This document shows positions 16,072 to 24,522 of a stretch of DNA of 64,000 bases, in pieces (within the stretch, counting starts at the first letter, position 1; each line of letters starts with the position of its first letter). Origin of the DNA: Lachnospiraceae bacterium (GTDB lineage: Bacteria; Bacillota; Clostridia; Lachnospirales; Lachnospiraceae); assembly GCA_028692975.1 (NCBI GenBank), contig JAQUWF010000005.1, forward strand, positions 1 to 64,000. Reading direction: 5' to 3'. The notes under the pieces are model-generated. The model searched no databases and was not told the DNA's origin. It saw only the letters and a program-made list of their open reading frames with translations. The translations under genes and the position numbers were made by a program.

Positions 16072-16713
16072 TTACCCACCAGACACTTCCTCTATTTCTT
16101 TCTCATACAAGAATAATGTAATTGTTTTTCCCCCATACGCCTGAAAGTGAACTGTCTTTTCACCTATTCGTTTTACACCCTGATGTTCATAAAAGCCGAA
16201 ATTACAGGTTGTGTCCGTGAACAGATAAAAGTTCTTGATTTTCTCCGCATTAAAATAAGCCATTAATGCTTCATAAAGTTTATTGCCTACACCCGTCCCT
16301 CTTTCACTGCCTTTTACCACAAAAAAGCAAAGCGTACCATCAAAGTTTTTTTTACTTTCTTTTAGAAGGTTTTGATCAATGCTGTCAAAGCCTCGAAACA
16401 TTTTCATTACTTTTCTGCCTTCTGATGATAGCATCATTGCCACGCTGCACTTTAATAGAAACCATTTGTTTCTAAACGGCGTCTGTGATGTTCGATTATT
16501 ATTTCCCATAATAATTCCGACCACCTGGTTCTCCCTGACCGCTACCATATGAAAAGTTTGTTGGCAAAGGCAGCTGGCAAGATAGAGCCGCCCCATCTTA
16601 TGCGCTGTTTTGGCAGTGCAAAATTCCTCATATCTCCATGTAGCACTAATAATACCTGCAAGATCATCATAATCCTTTTTGTCGATTTTTCTTAGAATAA
16701 TATGGTTATTCAT
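16072..16713 (-). CDS. GNAT-family N-acetyltransferase
   Basis: This 213-residue protein has the GNAT layout: an N-terminal strand-helix, a central strand FHMVAVRENQVVGIIMG, the acetyl-CoA loop GSERGTGVGNKLYEALM (about 135-151) and a C-terminal GFYEHQGVKRIGE. The substrate is unknown. It is transcribed away from the MerR gene at 16798, and its promoter has the stretched 19-bp spacer typical of MerR targets, so it is probably the regulated resistance or detoxification gene of that pair. Confidence 0.82.
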   Translation of the reverse strand: MNNHIILRKIDKKDYDDLAGIISATWRYEEFCTAKTAHKMGRLYLASCLCQQTFHMVAVRENQVVGIIMGNNNRTSQTPFRNKWFLLKCSVAMMLSSEGRKVMKMFRGFDSIDQNLLKESKKNFDGTLCFFVVKGSERGTGVGNKLYEALMAYFNAEKIKNFYLFTDTTCNFGFYEHQGVKRIGEKTVHFQAYGGKTITLFLYEKEIEEVSGG

Positions 16714-16747
16714 CGTATTTTCCCTTCCTTTATTTTACTTTATTTTT

Positions 16748-16778
16748 ATGGTACACTTTACAGTAGATGTAAAGTCAA
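16748..16778 (-). promoter_or_regulatory. MerR-type promoter with 19-bp spacer and dyad operator
   Basis: Toward the GNAT gene, TTGACT and TACCAT are 19 bases apart. The spacer holds the perfect palindrome ACTTTAC-N7-GTAAAGT (16755-16775). This is the distorted promoter form that MerR-family proteins untwist on activation. Confidence 0.7.
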
Positions 16779-16797
16779 CAAAAAGGAGGCTCGTTTC

Positions 16798-17628
16798 ATG
16801 AAAAGTTTATTAACAATAAAAGAGTTTGCTATGTTACATAATGTAAATACAAGAACACTTCATTATTATGATGAAGTTAATGTATTCTCACCCACAGAAA
16901 CAGGCGCAAATGATTATCGCTATTATAGTTATTTGCAAAGCCCGGAATTTGAAATGATTTTAGCATTTCGTGAACTGGGTATGAGTATTAATGAGATCAA
17001 ACAATATCAATCAAACCGAAGCAATGGCACTTTTTCACTACTCCTAAAATCAAAACAATCAGAGGTAGATGATAAAATAAGGCAGCTCAAGCAAATCAAA
17101 GCTGTCCTTAAGGAAAAAGAAGATCAACTTAATTTAGCAAACTCAGAAAGACTCCATGAGATTGAAATAGTTTCATTAAAAGATGAGTATTTAATATTAA
17201 CGAAAATGTATGAGGACTACCACCAGAAAGATGCTTATAATATGATTCAGCAAATCGAACAGCAAAGTGGTGAAACGAAAAGATTGTTTAATACAAGTTA
17301 CGGTTCTATGTTATCCGAAAAAAATATTATGATGGGTAACTTTGAAGATTATGAGTATTTATTTGCCAAAATCAAAAATCCAAAGTTTAAGAAAAAACTA
17401 TTTCTAAAGCCAAAAGGTGATTATATCAGAACATATTGTAAAGGAGATTGGGGTAATATCCCTAAAACATACCATAAAATTCTAGACTTTGCGAAAGAGC
17501 ACAATCTGCGACTGGCAGGATACGCTTACGAGCAGGGTCTAAACGAGATGGCAATATCCTCCATGGAGGAATATGTAACACAAATCACGATTAAATGTGA
17601 CAAAGCAGATTTTTACGCCCTTATTTAA
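16798..17628 (+). CDS. MerR-family transcriptional regulator with effector-binding domain
   Basis: This regulator has 276 residues. The N-terminal winged helix (LLTIKEFAMLHNVNTRTLHYYDEV) with DYRYYSYLQ is classic MerR, a coiled-coil dimerisation helix spans about 80-120, and a GyrI/BmrR-like effector domain follows. The longest frame starts at 16702, but GGAGG lies seven bases before the ATG at 16798. Its codon use is more A+T-rich than the genes around it, which suggests transfer together with the divergent GNAT gene. Confidence 0.88.
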   Translation: MKSLLTIKEFAMLHNVNTRTLHYYDEVNVFSPTETGANDYRYYSYLQSPEFEMILAFRELGMSINEIKQYQSNRSNGTFSLLLKSKQSEVDDKIRQLKQIKAVLKEKEDQLNLANSERLHEIEIVSLKDEYLILTKMYEDYHQKDAYNMIQQIEQQSGETKRLFNTSYGSMLSEKNIMMGNFEDYEYLFAKIKNPKFKKKLFLKPKGDYIRTYCKGDWGNIPKTYHKILDFAKEHNLRLAGYAYEQGLNEMAISSMEEYVTQITIKCDKADFYALI

Positions 17629-17670
17629 ATACCCCAAAAACAGATCATTTCCGCCTGTTTTCAGGGTATT
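17628..17670 (+). terminator. Terminator-like hairpin after the MerR gene
   Basis: AATACCC pairs with GGGTATT and inside it AAAACAG pairs with CTGTTTT. There is no strong T run, so it is a weaker candidate. The rest of 17671-17754 shows nothing else. Confidence 0.5.
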
Positions 17671-17754
17671 CTGCATGAATATTTTTAATTTTTCGCATAG
17701 TTCTACACATTCACAATGAAATCGCAGATATGGCGGTTACGCAATACGGCAGCC

Positions 17755-19875
17755 TTAAAAAGTCTTAACCTCAATCCTTCTATACCTGGTATGTGCACCT
17801 TTGGATGCAGATACGCCTATACATCCAGTAAGATATGGATTTTCCTCATCCTCTGCTAAAATAGATATTTCGTCCTGAATCGACGCCTCTATCTGGTTTT
17901 GGCTGACTCGGATTCTTATTGTGTACTCTCTCTCAGGCTCCCAACTATATTCTGCTTCACAAAGCACTCTGTATCCATTCTCGTTTTTTAAAATGGCAAA
18001 TCTGCCATCTGGCAGAAATCCTGCCGCATAGGAACGTATTGCCCCCTGCACCCGAACATTCATCATATGTTCCCCAGCATTAAGTGGCGTGAACGTAAAT
18101 GTGGCTGTATAGTCTTTCCAGTCATGTCTTCCGGTGTATGCTTCTGCAAAGTCAGCGCAGGAAATATGCAGCTGTCCTTCCTCGAGATACAGCATTCCCT
18201 TTAACCTGGTAAACTGTCTGATTTCCCTATGAAGTCCTGGCCAGACTTCCTCCTCCTCTTTTTCGAATAGAATCGCATAATCTGTTCTGCCATCTGTATA
18301 AAAACTGTCAATCATGCCTGCAAAACTTCCGCTCCAACTGTTTTCTTCTTTGATACAAAAGCAAAAACCAATTTCTGCAATCAGACCACCTTCCATCCCT
18401 GGGATTTCCCAGTTCATCTGTGCCCACTGTCCCTTATCTGGATTGATACTTTCTCCGAAAAACATCTTCCCCGAATTCTGTTCTTTTGCATAAAGACTGA
18501 CTTGTACGTTACATCCATACTCCGGAATAAATACACTGCCATGAATTGTCTGTCCTGGATACACAATTGGTGAAAAGCTTGGGTCATAACGGCTGTCATG
18601 AAAATCATCCGGGCTATAATATGTTTTCTTATAAACATATACATTTTCACCTGTTTTCCCTTGGTTCATGACAATCTTTAAACACCTGGAGCCATCAAAA
18701 GCGGTCTCATCTGTGTTCTCAATATGGATTTTTGAAGACCTGTCATTCCGAACTCGGATAGCATGCGTAGAACCCGGAAATTCAAAATGACAACTGTCAA
18801 TCCGATTTTCTGCAATGTGCCTCCAGGGTTCCGGCATTTCTTCCCCTGCAACGGCATAAGCTAATCCAGCGATATACAAGGCTCCGTAAGGAATATCCTG
18901 AATATTTAGTGAACCAATTACGCTGGAGCATGCCAGAAAATCATTGATTGGTTGTCTCCATTTGGAATAGTCGATTCCTGCAAGTCCCCCTCGCACCCCC
19001 ATGATTACAGCCAGATTCCCTACATTGCAATCTGTATCCCAACCGCACATATTACAAATATTCAAGGTATCAGAAAAATCACCTTTTCCATAGAGCAATG
19101 CTACTATAATCACTGCTGCATTGGGGATAATGTGACAATTTCCGGGGTATTTATCATATCCCCAATTCGTGCGCACATATTGGAAGCCTTCCTGCCAATC
19201 ATCAGGGTGATCACGATAAAACTGCTCCACCGCACGAACCGCCTGTGCATATTCGCATTCTTCCGGAATATAAGACAGGCCCTTCTCAATGATATTCCCT
19301 ATATCCGTCTCTATAAATGCATAACTAATGCATACGGCAATGAATACCCCACCATAGATTCCATTTCCTCCGTGCGTAACACTAGCTGCCTTCTGTGCAT
19401 AATCCGCTGCCAGATCAGGGTTCCCAGGCGTAACAAGCCCCCATGTGTCAATAAAGATCTGTCCTCCGATCTGTTCTGCCATTGTACTTCCATTTTGTGC
19501 AATGCTTCCACTAAGCGGTGCAGGGATGGAATTCCTGAGGTTCAGGTAGGCGGTGTGTTCTGTAGCTGTCCCATATCCACCCCACCAGAAAAACCCATGC
19601 TCAAAGGGTGCATAGTTTAGCAATGCCTCTGCTACGTCCTGTGCCTGAATGGAATATCCGTGGCGGCTGTCTTCCAATGCCCGCAGGAAAAAAAACGGTC
19701 CATTACTGTCATCATCGGCTGCAAAATCTCGATAATCTACCAGATATCCGTCTATTTCTCCATATAATTCCCTGATTTTTTCATAGGTCCACCCCTCAAT
19801 AGGCGCACCCAGACGAATACCTATTATCTTTGCCAGCCACCCGGCATAAATCTGTTCTATATATTTTTCCTTCAT
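17755..19875 (-). CDS. ADP-ribosylglycohydrolase-fold protein with C-terminal carbohydrate-binding-like domains
   Basis: This protein has 706 residues. The first 360 or so match the ADP-ribosylglycohydrolase (ARH) fold: DDDSNGPFFFLRALED supplies the first acidic cluster and GWDTDCNVGNLAVIMG the second, both metal-binding in ARH enzymes. The rest holds a jelly-roll-like module (about 390-545) and a C-terminal domain (about 590-706) that resembles DUF1080/concanavalin-like sugar-binding folds. It is the last gene of a phosphorylase operon, so a role in glycoside cleavage is more likely than in ADP-ribosylation. No signal peptide is seen. The frame opens at 19947, but GGGAG lies seven bases before the ATG at 19875. 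Confidence 0.75.
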   Translation of the reverse strand: MKEKYIEQIYAGWLAKIIGIRLGAPIEGWTYEKIRELYGEIDGYLVDYRDFAADDDSNGPFFFLRALEDSRHGYSIQAQDVAEALLNYAPFEHGFFWWGGYGTATEHTAYLNLRNSIPAPLSGSIAQNGSTMAEQIGGQIFIDTWGLVTPGNPDLAADYAQKAASVTHGGNGIYGGVFIAVCISYAFIETDIGNIIEKGLSYIPEECEYAQAVRAVEQFYRDHPDDWQEGFQYVRTNWGYDKYPGNCHIIPNAAVIIVALLYGKGDFSDTLNICNMCGWDTDCNVGNLAVIMGVRGGLAGIDYSKWRQPINDFLACSSVIGSLNIQDIPYGALYIAGLAYAVAGEEMPEPWRHIAENRIDSCHFEFPGSTHAIRVRNDRSSKIHIENTDETAFDGSRCLKIVMNQGKTGENVYVYKKTYYSPDDFHDSRYDPSFSPIVYPGQTIHGSVFIPEYGCNVQVSLYAKEQNSGKMFFGESINPDKGQWAQMNWEIPGMEGGLIAEIGFCFCIKEENSWSGSFAGMIDSFYTDGRTDYAILFEKEEEEVWPGLHREIRQFTRLKGMLYLEEGQLHISCADFAEAYTGRHDWKDYTATFTFTPLNAGEHMMNVRVQGAIRSYAAGFLPDGRFAILKNENGYRVLCEAEYSWEPEREYTIRIRVSQNQIEASIQDEISILAEDEENPYLTGCIGVSASKGAHTRYRRIEVKTF

Positions 19876-19909
19876 CTTCCATCTCCCTAAAAGTATTATC
19901 CATAGAGCA

Positions 19910-20539
19910 CTAGATTGACAATAGTGCTTCCGTATCTGGAACAACAATATCCGCTTTTTTTAAAATGTCTCTGGCACCGACTCCAATGCATTTCATACCG
20001 CCCGCTATTGCTGCATCAATTCCAGCGGCTGCATCTTCTATCACAATACACTGGCTGCATGGAACCCCTAATAATTCTGCCGCCTTCGTAAATACCTGAG
20101 GATCTGGTTTTGCACGTTCCACAAGATTCCCATCTACAATCACATCAAATTGTCCAGCAAGGCCCAGTTTTTCCAATATCATGCCACCGCTCTTACTTGC
20201 GGAACCGAGACCAATCTTATATCCCGCCTTTTTCTTTCTGCTTATAAATTCGGTAATGCCAGGAAGAATCTCCGATTGATTGATTCCTGAAATCATCTCC
20301 AGATAGTACCCGTTTTTCCGTTCTGCCAGTTCCTGTTTTTTCTCTTCACTAACCCCTGTAATCCCACCGACTTCCAGAACAATTTCCAGGGAGCGCATCC
20401 GGCTTACACCCTTTAGCCTCTCATTATGCATTTTTTCAAAGGTAAACCCAAGTTCTTGTGCCAGTTTCCGCCAGGCCAGATAATGGTATTTTGCAGTATC
20501 TACCACAACGCCATCCAAGTCAAAAATGATCGCTTTCAT
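19910..20539 (-). CDS. pgmB: Beta-phosphoglucomutase
   Basis: This 209-residue HAD-superfamily enzyme converts beta-glucose 1-phosphate to glucose 6-phosphate. The active-site DLDGVVVDTAKYHYLAWRKLA (D8, D10), the cap loop RLKGVSRMRSLEIVL, GLGSASKSGG and VIEDAAAGIDAAIAGGM are diagnostic for PgmB. It overlaps the end of the GH65 gene by four bases, so translation is coupled. GH65 phosphorylases of this kind release beta-glucose 1-phosphate, which this enzyme would consume. Confidence 0.93.
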   Translation of the reverse strand: MKAIIFDLDGVVVDTAKYHYLAWRKLAQELGFTFEKMHNERLKGVSRMRSLEIVLEVGGITGVSEEKKQELAERKNGYYLEMISGINQSEILPGITEFISRKKKAGYKIGLGSASKSGGMILEKLGLAGQFDVIVDGNLVERAKPDPQVFTKAAELLGVPCSQCIVIEDAAAGIDAAIAGGMKCIGVGARDILKKADIVVPDTEALLSI

Positions 20540-22839
20540 GCTCTTCTTCCTTCTTTTCTTTCTGCTATGATTACCTGCAGGGAATCTTTCAGCCTATATA
20601 CTTCTCCACCAATTTCCACCTTAATAATGTCTTCTTTATTAATCCCAGTATTCTCTAAACGAACCTCTGTATTGCTTAAAGTTAATTGGATATTCTGTCC
20701 TTTTACTTTTATGTGAAAGTTCATTGTCTTCCAATGTGCAGGCATCCGCGGTGAGATATGCAGAACTTCCCCCTCATAGTTCACACCGGCGAACCCAAAT
20801 ACAACGCAGGTCCAGATGCCCCCAAGAGAGGCTGCATGAATGCCATCTGTGGTATCATTTGGATTCTCATCCAGATCAATTACCATACACTTCTCAAAAA
20901 ATTCCCATGCCAGATCCATTGCCCCTACTGATGCGCACGCCTGTGCATGGGCGCAATAGCTCAAGGAGGAATCATGGATTGTTCTGGACTCATAAAATAA
21001 CACATTCTTCCTTACAACTTCCGGAGAAAACATCTGAGGAAACAGATTTAACAGCATTACTGTATCAGCCTGTTTTAATACCTGCATATCGACCACTTCA
21101 TCCCTTGAATAATCCTGCAGTACCGCCTGCTTCGTCTCCGCCTTTTTATATTTTTCAATATCCTGAAGACATTTCTTTGTGAGGAACGTATCATCTTGAG
21201 GAATGATCTGCTCTTCATTAGGCACTGGAAGATAAATTTTCTCTGCAAATTCTTCCCAGGACTTTCTCTTTTCCTCTGCATTTAGCCGGCTATAAAGATT
21301 AGGATTTTCTACTTTTACTTTCCCTGCCAGCATTGCCGCTAATGCCACGCAGTATCTCGCCATGTAGTTGCTGTAAGCATTATTGTCTATATGTTCCGTA
21401 TACTCATCCGGTCCGATAATATCCAGAATGACGTATGCCTGTTTCTTCTCATCCCATTCTGCCCTCGATACCCAGAAATCAGCAGATTGAAATATCATTT
21501 CATAGCCATACTTATCCATAAATGTGTTATCACCAGTCATGCTGTAATATTGCCAGATGGCATAGACAATATCTGCCGTTACATGGTGCTCTTTAATGCC
21601 CGACCAAACCTTATTGGCTTTGCCCGTATGAATATTCAGTGCAGCATATAGAGGTGTCTCTTCCTTCCCACTGGCAGCCGCTTCCCAAGGGTACATAGCA
21701 CCTGCATAGCCATAATCTGCTGCCTTCTCTTTTGCGCCCTCCAGACCCCTGTACCTGAATTCTAAAAGCTGCCTTGCTGCTTCCGGAAAATGATATTGGA
21801 AGAATGGGAGCATGAAAATTTCCGTATCCCAAAAAACATGCCCTTTATACCCTTCTCCTGTAAGTCCCTTGGCTGCAATGCTGCTGGAAGAACTATTCCA
21901 TGGCATCATACCAAGCAAATGATATTGTGCGAATGCAATCGAGGCCTCTTCTTCCAGGGTTGCCCCATCTATCCTGATTGCCGCCTGCTGCCAAAGTCTT
22001 AACATCTTCTCTTTATGGACCGACAATACCCTGTCATATGTCTTGTGGATACAATCCTTTAGAATGGCTTTCTGTTCATCCAACTTTGTCGTGTCTTCCC
22101 ACTTGTGGATGTAAACATACTTTTCAAACGTCCAGTTTTCTCCCTCTGGTACCATAACAGCATATGCGGCATCCACGCCACGCCGCTTCAGCGTAAATAC
22201 CGGTGTCTTTGCATCACATGCGTTCGCTTCCAAAATACTTAAGGAATCCTCCTTCAGATACCCTTTTGTGTGCATTATTTCCCGGTCATACACCCTGCAG
22301 TCAACCTTTTGGAAATGTGAAACACCGCTGTTTGTCTGCTGCCCATTGATTCCGGTAATCAACTTCCCGCTAACGCCTTTACCAGTCAGCACAGAGACCG
22401 TAATACACTGTGCAAACAGATGTCTGTTATCCATAGATGCAAAACGTCGTTCAACAACCTTGATCTCTCCACCTGATTGCAATTCAAATACGATGGAAAT
22501 AACCAATTCCCCTGTATGTATGTTGAATTTCCGCTCATACTGCTTAACCTTTGAACCGTCAGGACTTATTTCTTCTCCATCCAGTATGAGCCTGAATTGT
22601 GTTACGTCAGGACAATTTACCAATTCGGTCACTTCCTCTTCATAGGCACAGTTAAACAGACCCGCAACGAACATCCCCCGTTTTCCTGTAAGCGATGGCA
22701 GGCCTCCTGCCGCCCTTACTCCAAAGTAGCCATTGCTCTGAGCAAATGCAGATTCTGTCTTTAAATGAAACCACGGATTATACTCCCGTTGTAAAAGCCA
22801 GATTTCATTTTCCTTTTTTTCTATATCATAATAGATCAT
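20536..22839 (-). CDS. GH65 disaccharide phosphorylase (kojibiose phosphorylase-like)
   Basis: This 767-residue protein has the GH65 layout: an N-terminal beta-sandwich, an (alpha/alpha)6 barrel and a C-terminal cap. FWDTEIFMLPFF and the general-acid segment IIGPDEYTEHIDNNAYSN (acid Glu near 477) are family signatures, as is the phosphate-site region ESRTIHDSSLSYCAHA. GH65 enzymes phosphorolyse alpha-glucosides (kojibiose, maltose, trehalose, nigerose) to beta-glucose 1-phosphate. By operon likeness to the E. coli ycjT gene, kojibiose or a glucosylated polyol/acid is a reasonable guess, but specificity cannot be read from sequence alone. Confidence 0.9.
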   Translation of the reverse strand: MIYYDIEKKENEIWLLQREYNPWFHLKTESAFAQSNGYFGVRAAGGLPSLTGKRGMFVAGLFNCAYEEEVTELVNCPDVTQFRLILDGEEISPDGSKVKQYERKFNIHTGELVISIVFELQSGGEIKVVERRFASMDNRHLFAQCITVSVLTGKGVSGKLITGINGQQTNSGVSHFQKVDCRVYDREIMHTKGYLKEDSLSILEANACDAKTPVFTLKRRGVDAAYAVMVPEGENWTFEKYVYIHKWEDTTKLDEQKAILKDCIHKTYDRVLSVHKEKMLRLWQQAAIRIDGATLEEEASIAFAQYHLLGMMPWNSSSSSIAAKGLTGEGYKGHVFWDTEIFMLPFFQYHFPEAARQLLEFRYRGLEGAKEKAADYGYAGAMYPWEAAASGKEETPLYAALNIHTGKANKVWSGIKEHHVTADIVYAIWQYYSMTGDNTFMDKYGYEMIFQSADFWVSRAEWDEKKQAYVILDIIGPDEYTEHIDNNAYSNYMARYCVALAAMLAGKVKVENPNLYSRLNAEEKRKSWEEFAEKIYLPVPNEEQIIPQDDTFLTKKCLQDIEKYKKAETKQAVLQDYSRDEVVDMQVLKQADTVMLLNLFPQMFSPEVVRKNVLFYESRTIHDSSLSYCAHAQACASVGAMDLAWEFFEKCMVIDLDENPNDTTDGIHAASLGGIWTCVVFGFAGVNYEGEVLHISPRMPAHWKTMNFHIKVKGQNIQLTLSNTEVRLENTGINKEDIIKVEIGGEVYRLKDSLQVIIAERKEGRRA

Positions 22840-24440
22840 TCCATTATCACCGGCCTTCCGCTGCCTGCTGATTTGTACAATGCATCAATCACTTTCTGGA
22901 CATACGTGCCCTGCGTAGCTGTCACAAGAATATCTTCCTGTCCCAGACAGGCATTCACGAAATTTTTGTCACTGTCTACATGCCAGTCTCTCATTTCCAA
23001 AAATGGATACGCGCTGTCTGTGAGCTGCTCATCCTTCTCCCCGTATATCTCCAATGGAAAAAGACTTGCACCAAGTTTATCTCCATACAGCATGACATTT
23101 CTCAAATCTCTTTCTTTCTGATTGATGGCAAATGAAGCCTCAACTTCAAGGCTGGTTCCGTCCTCAAATCGAATGAATCCAAATATACCATCCTCCACAG
23201 AAAAACGTTCCGAATTCCAGCTTCCCATCAGACCGGTTCCACCTCTTTTTCCAATACGGTCACTTGAAGTTGCACAGACATAGGAAACTTTTGGATAGTC
23301 CATAAGATATAATGCTGAGTCCAACATATAAACTTTACGTTCCTCCATGTCTGTGAAGGCTTTATCCTCACTTACTTCTTTCAGTACCGGCTGGATTCCA
23401 CCTGGTGCCATATTCAACCATTTAATGTTATTTTCTTTTTTCAACAGGTAGCTTACGAATTTTTTAGATGCCTCTGTCTGTGCTTCATCCATGCCTTCTG
23501 CGATTCCAAGTACTGTAATGGTTCCATATGCGACCTGTTCCTTCTGGTTTGGCAGAACAAGTGCTAAATCGCCTGCAAATCCGGCTTCATTTACTGCACC
23601 TAAAATGTATGTGGAGTATATTGCCATTGGAGCATTCTTTCCTACGAAAGCATCTTTTACATCAGCAACCTCTGTGGAACCTGGCATTGAATATGACGCA
23701 AGTTCTTTATAATACTCTACTGCCTCTTTCATCTCAGGGGTATTTACTGTAACATTCTTGTCACCGTCAAATACATTGGCTCCATTTGAAAGTGCAAACT
23801 GAGAAAATACCTGTTCTGTAAATGTAGATTCAGATGTCGGCATAGCAATACCATATTTCTTATTTGCCGGGTCATTGAACGCTTTTGCAATTTCAAGTAC
23901 ATCATTCCAGTTTTTCGGAATATCGAATCCTTTTTCCTGAATCATTGCTGTGTTTACCCAGATTCCCTGCACCCAGCTGCATAGCGGAACACCTACGTAA
24001 CCGCTTCCGTCTTCTGTCTTGGTTACTTCAAGTGCGCCGTCATAGAATACATCTTCCCCAGCTTCATCCACAACTGCCTTCACAGCATCTAAACTGGTAA
24101 ACTGGTTCGCAACACTTGTCTTTGCCTGATCCTGACTGTACTCTATAATTGCAGGAAGCTCTCCACTTCCACCAAGCGCTACGATTTTAGAGTCATAGTC
24201 ATCCTCATTTACTGGAATAGACTCCACCTCAATGCCTTCATTTTCTGCCTCAAATCCGTCTATCAGCCCCTGTACCACATCCTGTCTTTCCTGCTCCACC
24301 TGCTGATGCATGAACTGGATTTTAACGTTGCCATCCTGCTTTTTGCTGCTTTCCGTTTTCTTTTCCTGTCCTCCACATCCAACTGCAAGAGTAGCTGCCA
24401 TTGTTGTGACTAACAATACGCTCAATACTTTCTTCTTCAT
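22836..24440 (-). CDS. Chimera: sugar-binding lipoprotein fused to the C-terminus of a Gfo/Idh/MocA oxidoreductase
   Basis: Residues 1-368 are an extracellular solute-binding protein of the sugar ABC importer type, with a lipoprotein signal ending near Cys22. From about residue 370 the sequence changes to the end of a Gfo/Idh/MocA NAD(P)-dependent oxidoreductase: MLDSALYLMDYPKVS, SVEDGIFGFIRFEDG, ATQGTYVQKVIDALYKSA. The oxidoreductase Rossmann domain is missing. In ycj-type operons the binding protein is followed by two permeases and then oxidoreductases, so an in-frame deletion from the binding-protein gene into an oxidoreductase gene explains everything. The junction lies near 23330. The binding domain may still fold, but the transporter permeases are gone. 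Confidence 0.82.
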   Translation of the reverse strand: MKKKVLSVLLVTTMAATLAVGCGGQEKKTESSKKQDGNVKIQFMHQQVEQERQDVVQGLIDGFEAENEGIEVESIPVNEDDYDSKIVALGGSGELPAIIEYSQDQAKTSVANQFTSLDAVKAVVDEAGEDVFYDGALEVTKTEDGSGYVGVPLCSWVQGIWVNTAMIQEKGFDIPKNWNDVLEIAKAFNDPANKKYGIAMPTSESTFTEQVFSQFALSNGANVFDGDKNVTVNTPEMKEAVEYYKELASYSMPGSTEVADVKDAFVGKNAPMAIYSTYILGAVNEAGFAGDLALVLPNQKEQVAYGTITVLGIAEGMDEAQTEASKKFVSYLLKKENNIKWLNMAPGGIQPVLKEVSEDKAFTDMEERKVYMLDSALYLMDYPKVSYVCATSSDRIGKRGGTGLMGSWNSERFSVEDGIFGFIRFEDGTSLEVEASFAINQKERDLRNVMLYGDKLGASLFPLEIYGEKDEQLTDSAYPFLEMRDWHVDSDKNFVNACLGQEDILVTATQGTYVQKVIDALYKSAGSGRPVIME

Positions 24441-24522
24441 ATTCCTTTTCTCCTTTTCCTATAAATGAATTCTTTTTATTTGTGTCAAAGAGTTCTTCCC
24501 TTTGCAACAATCGTTCTGTGCA

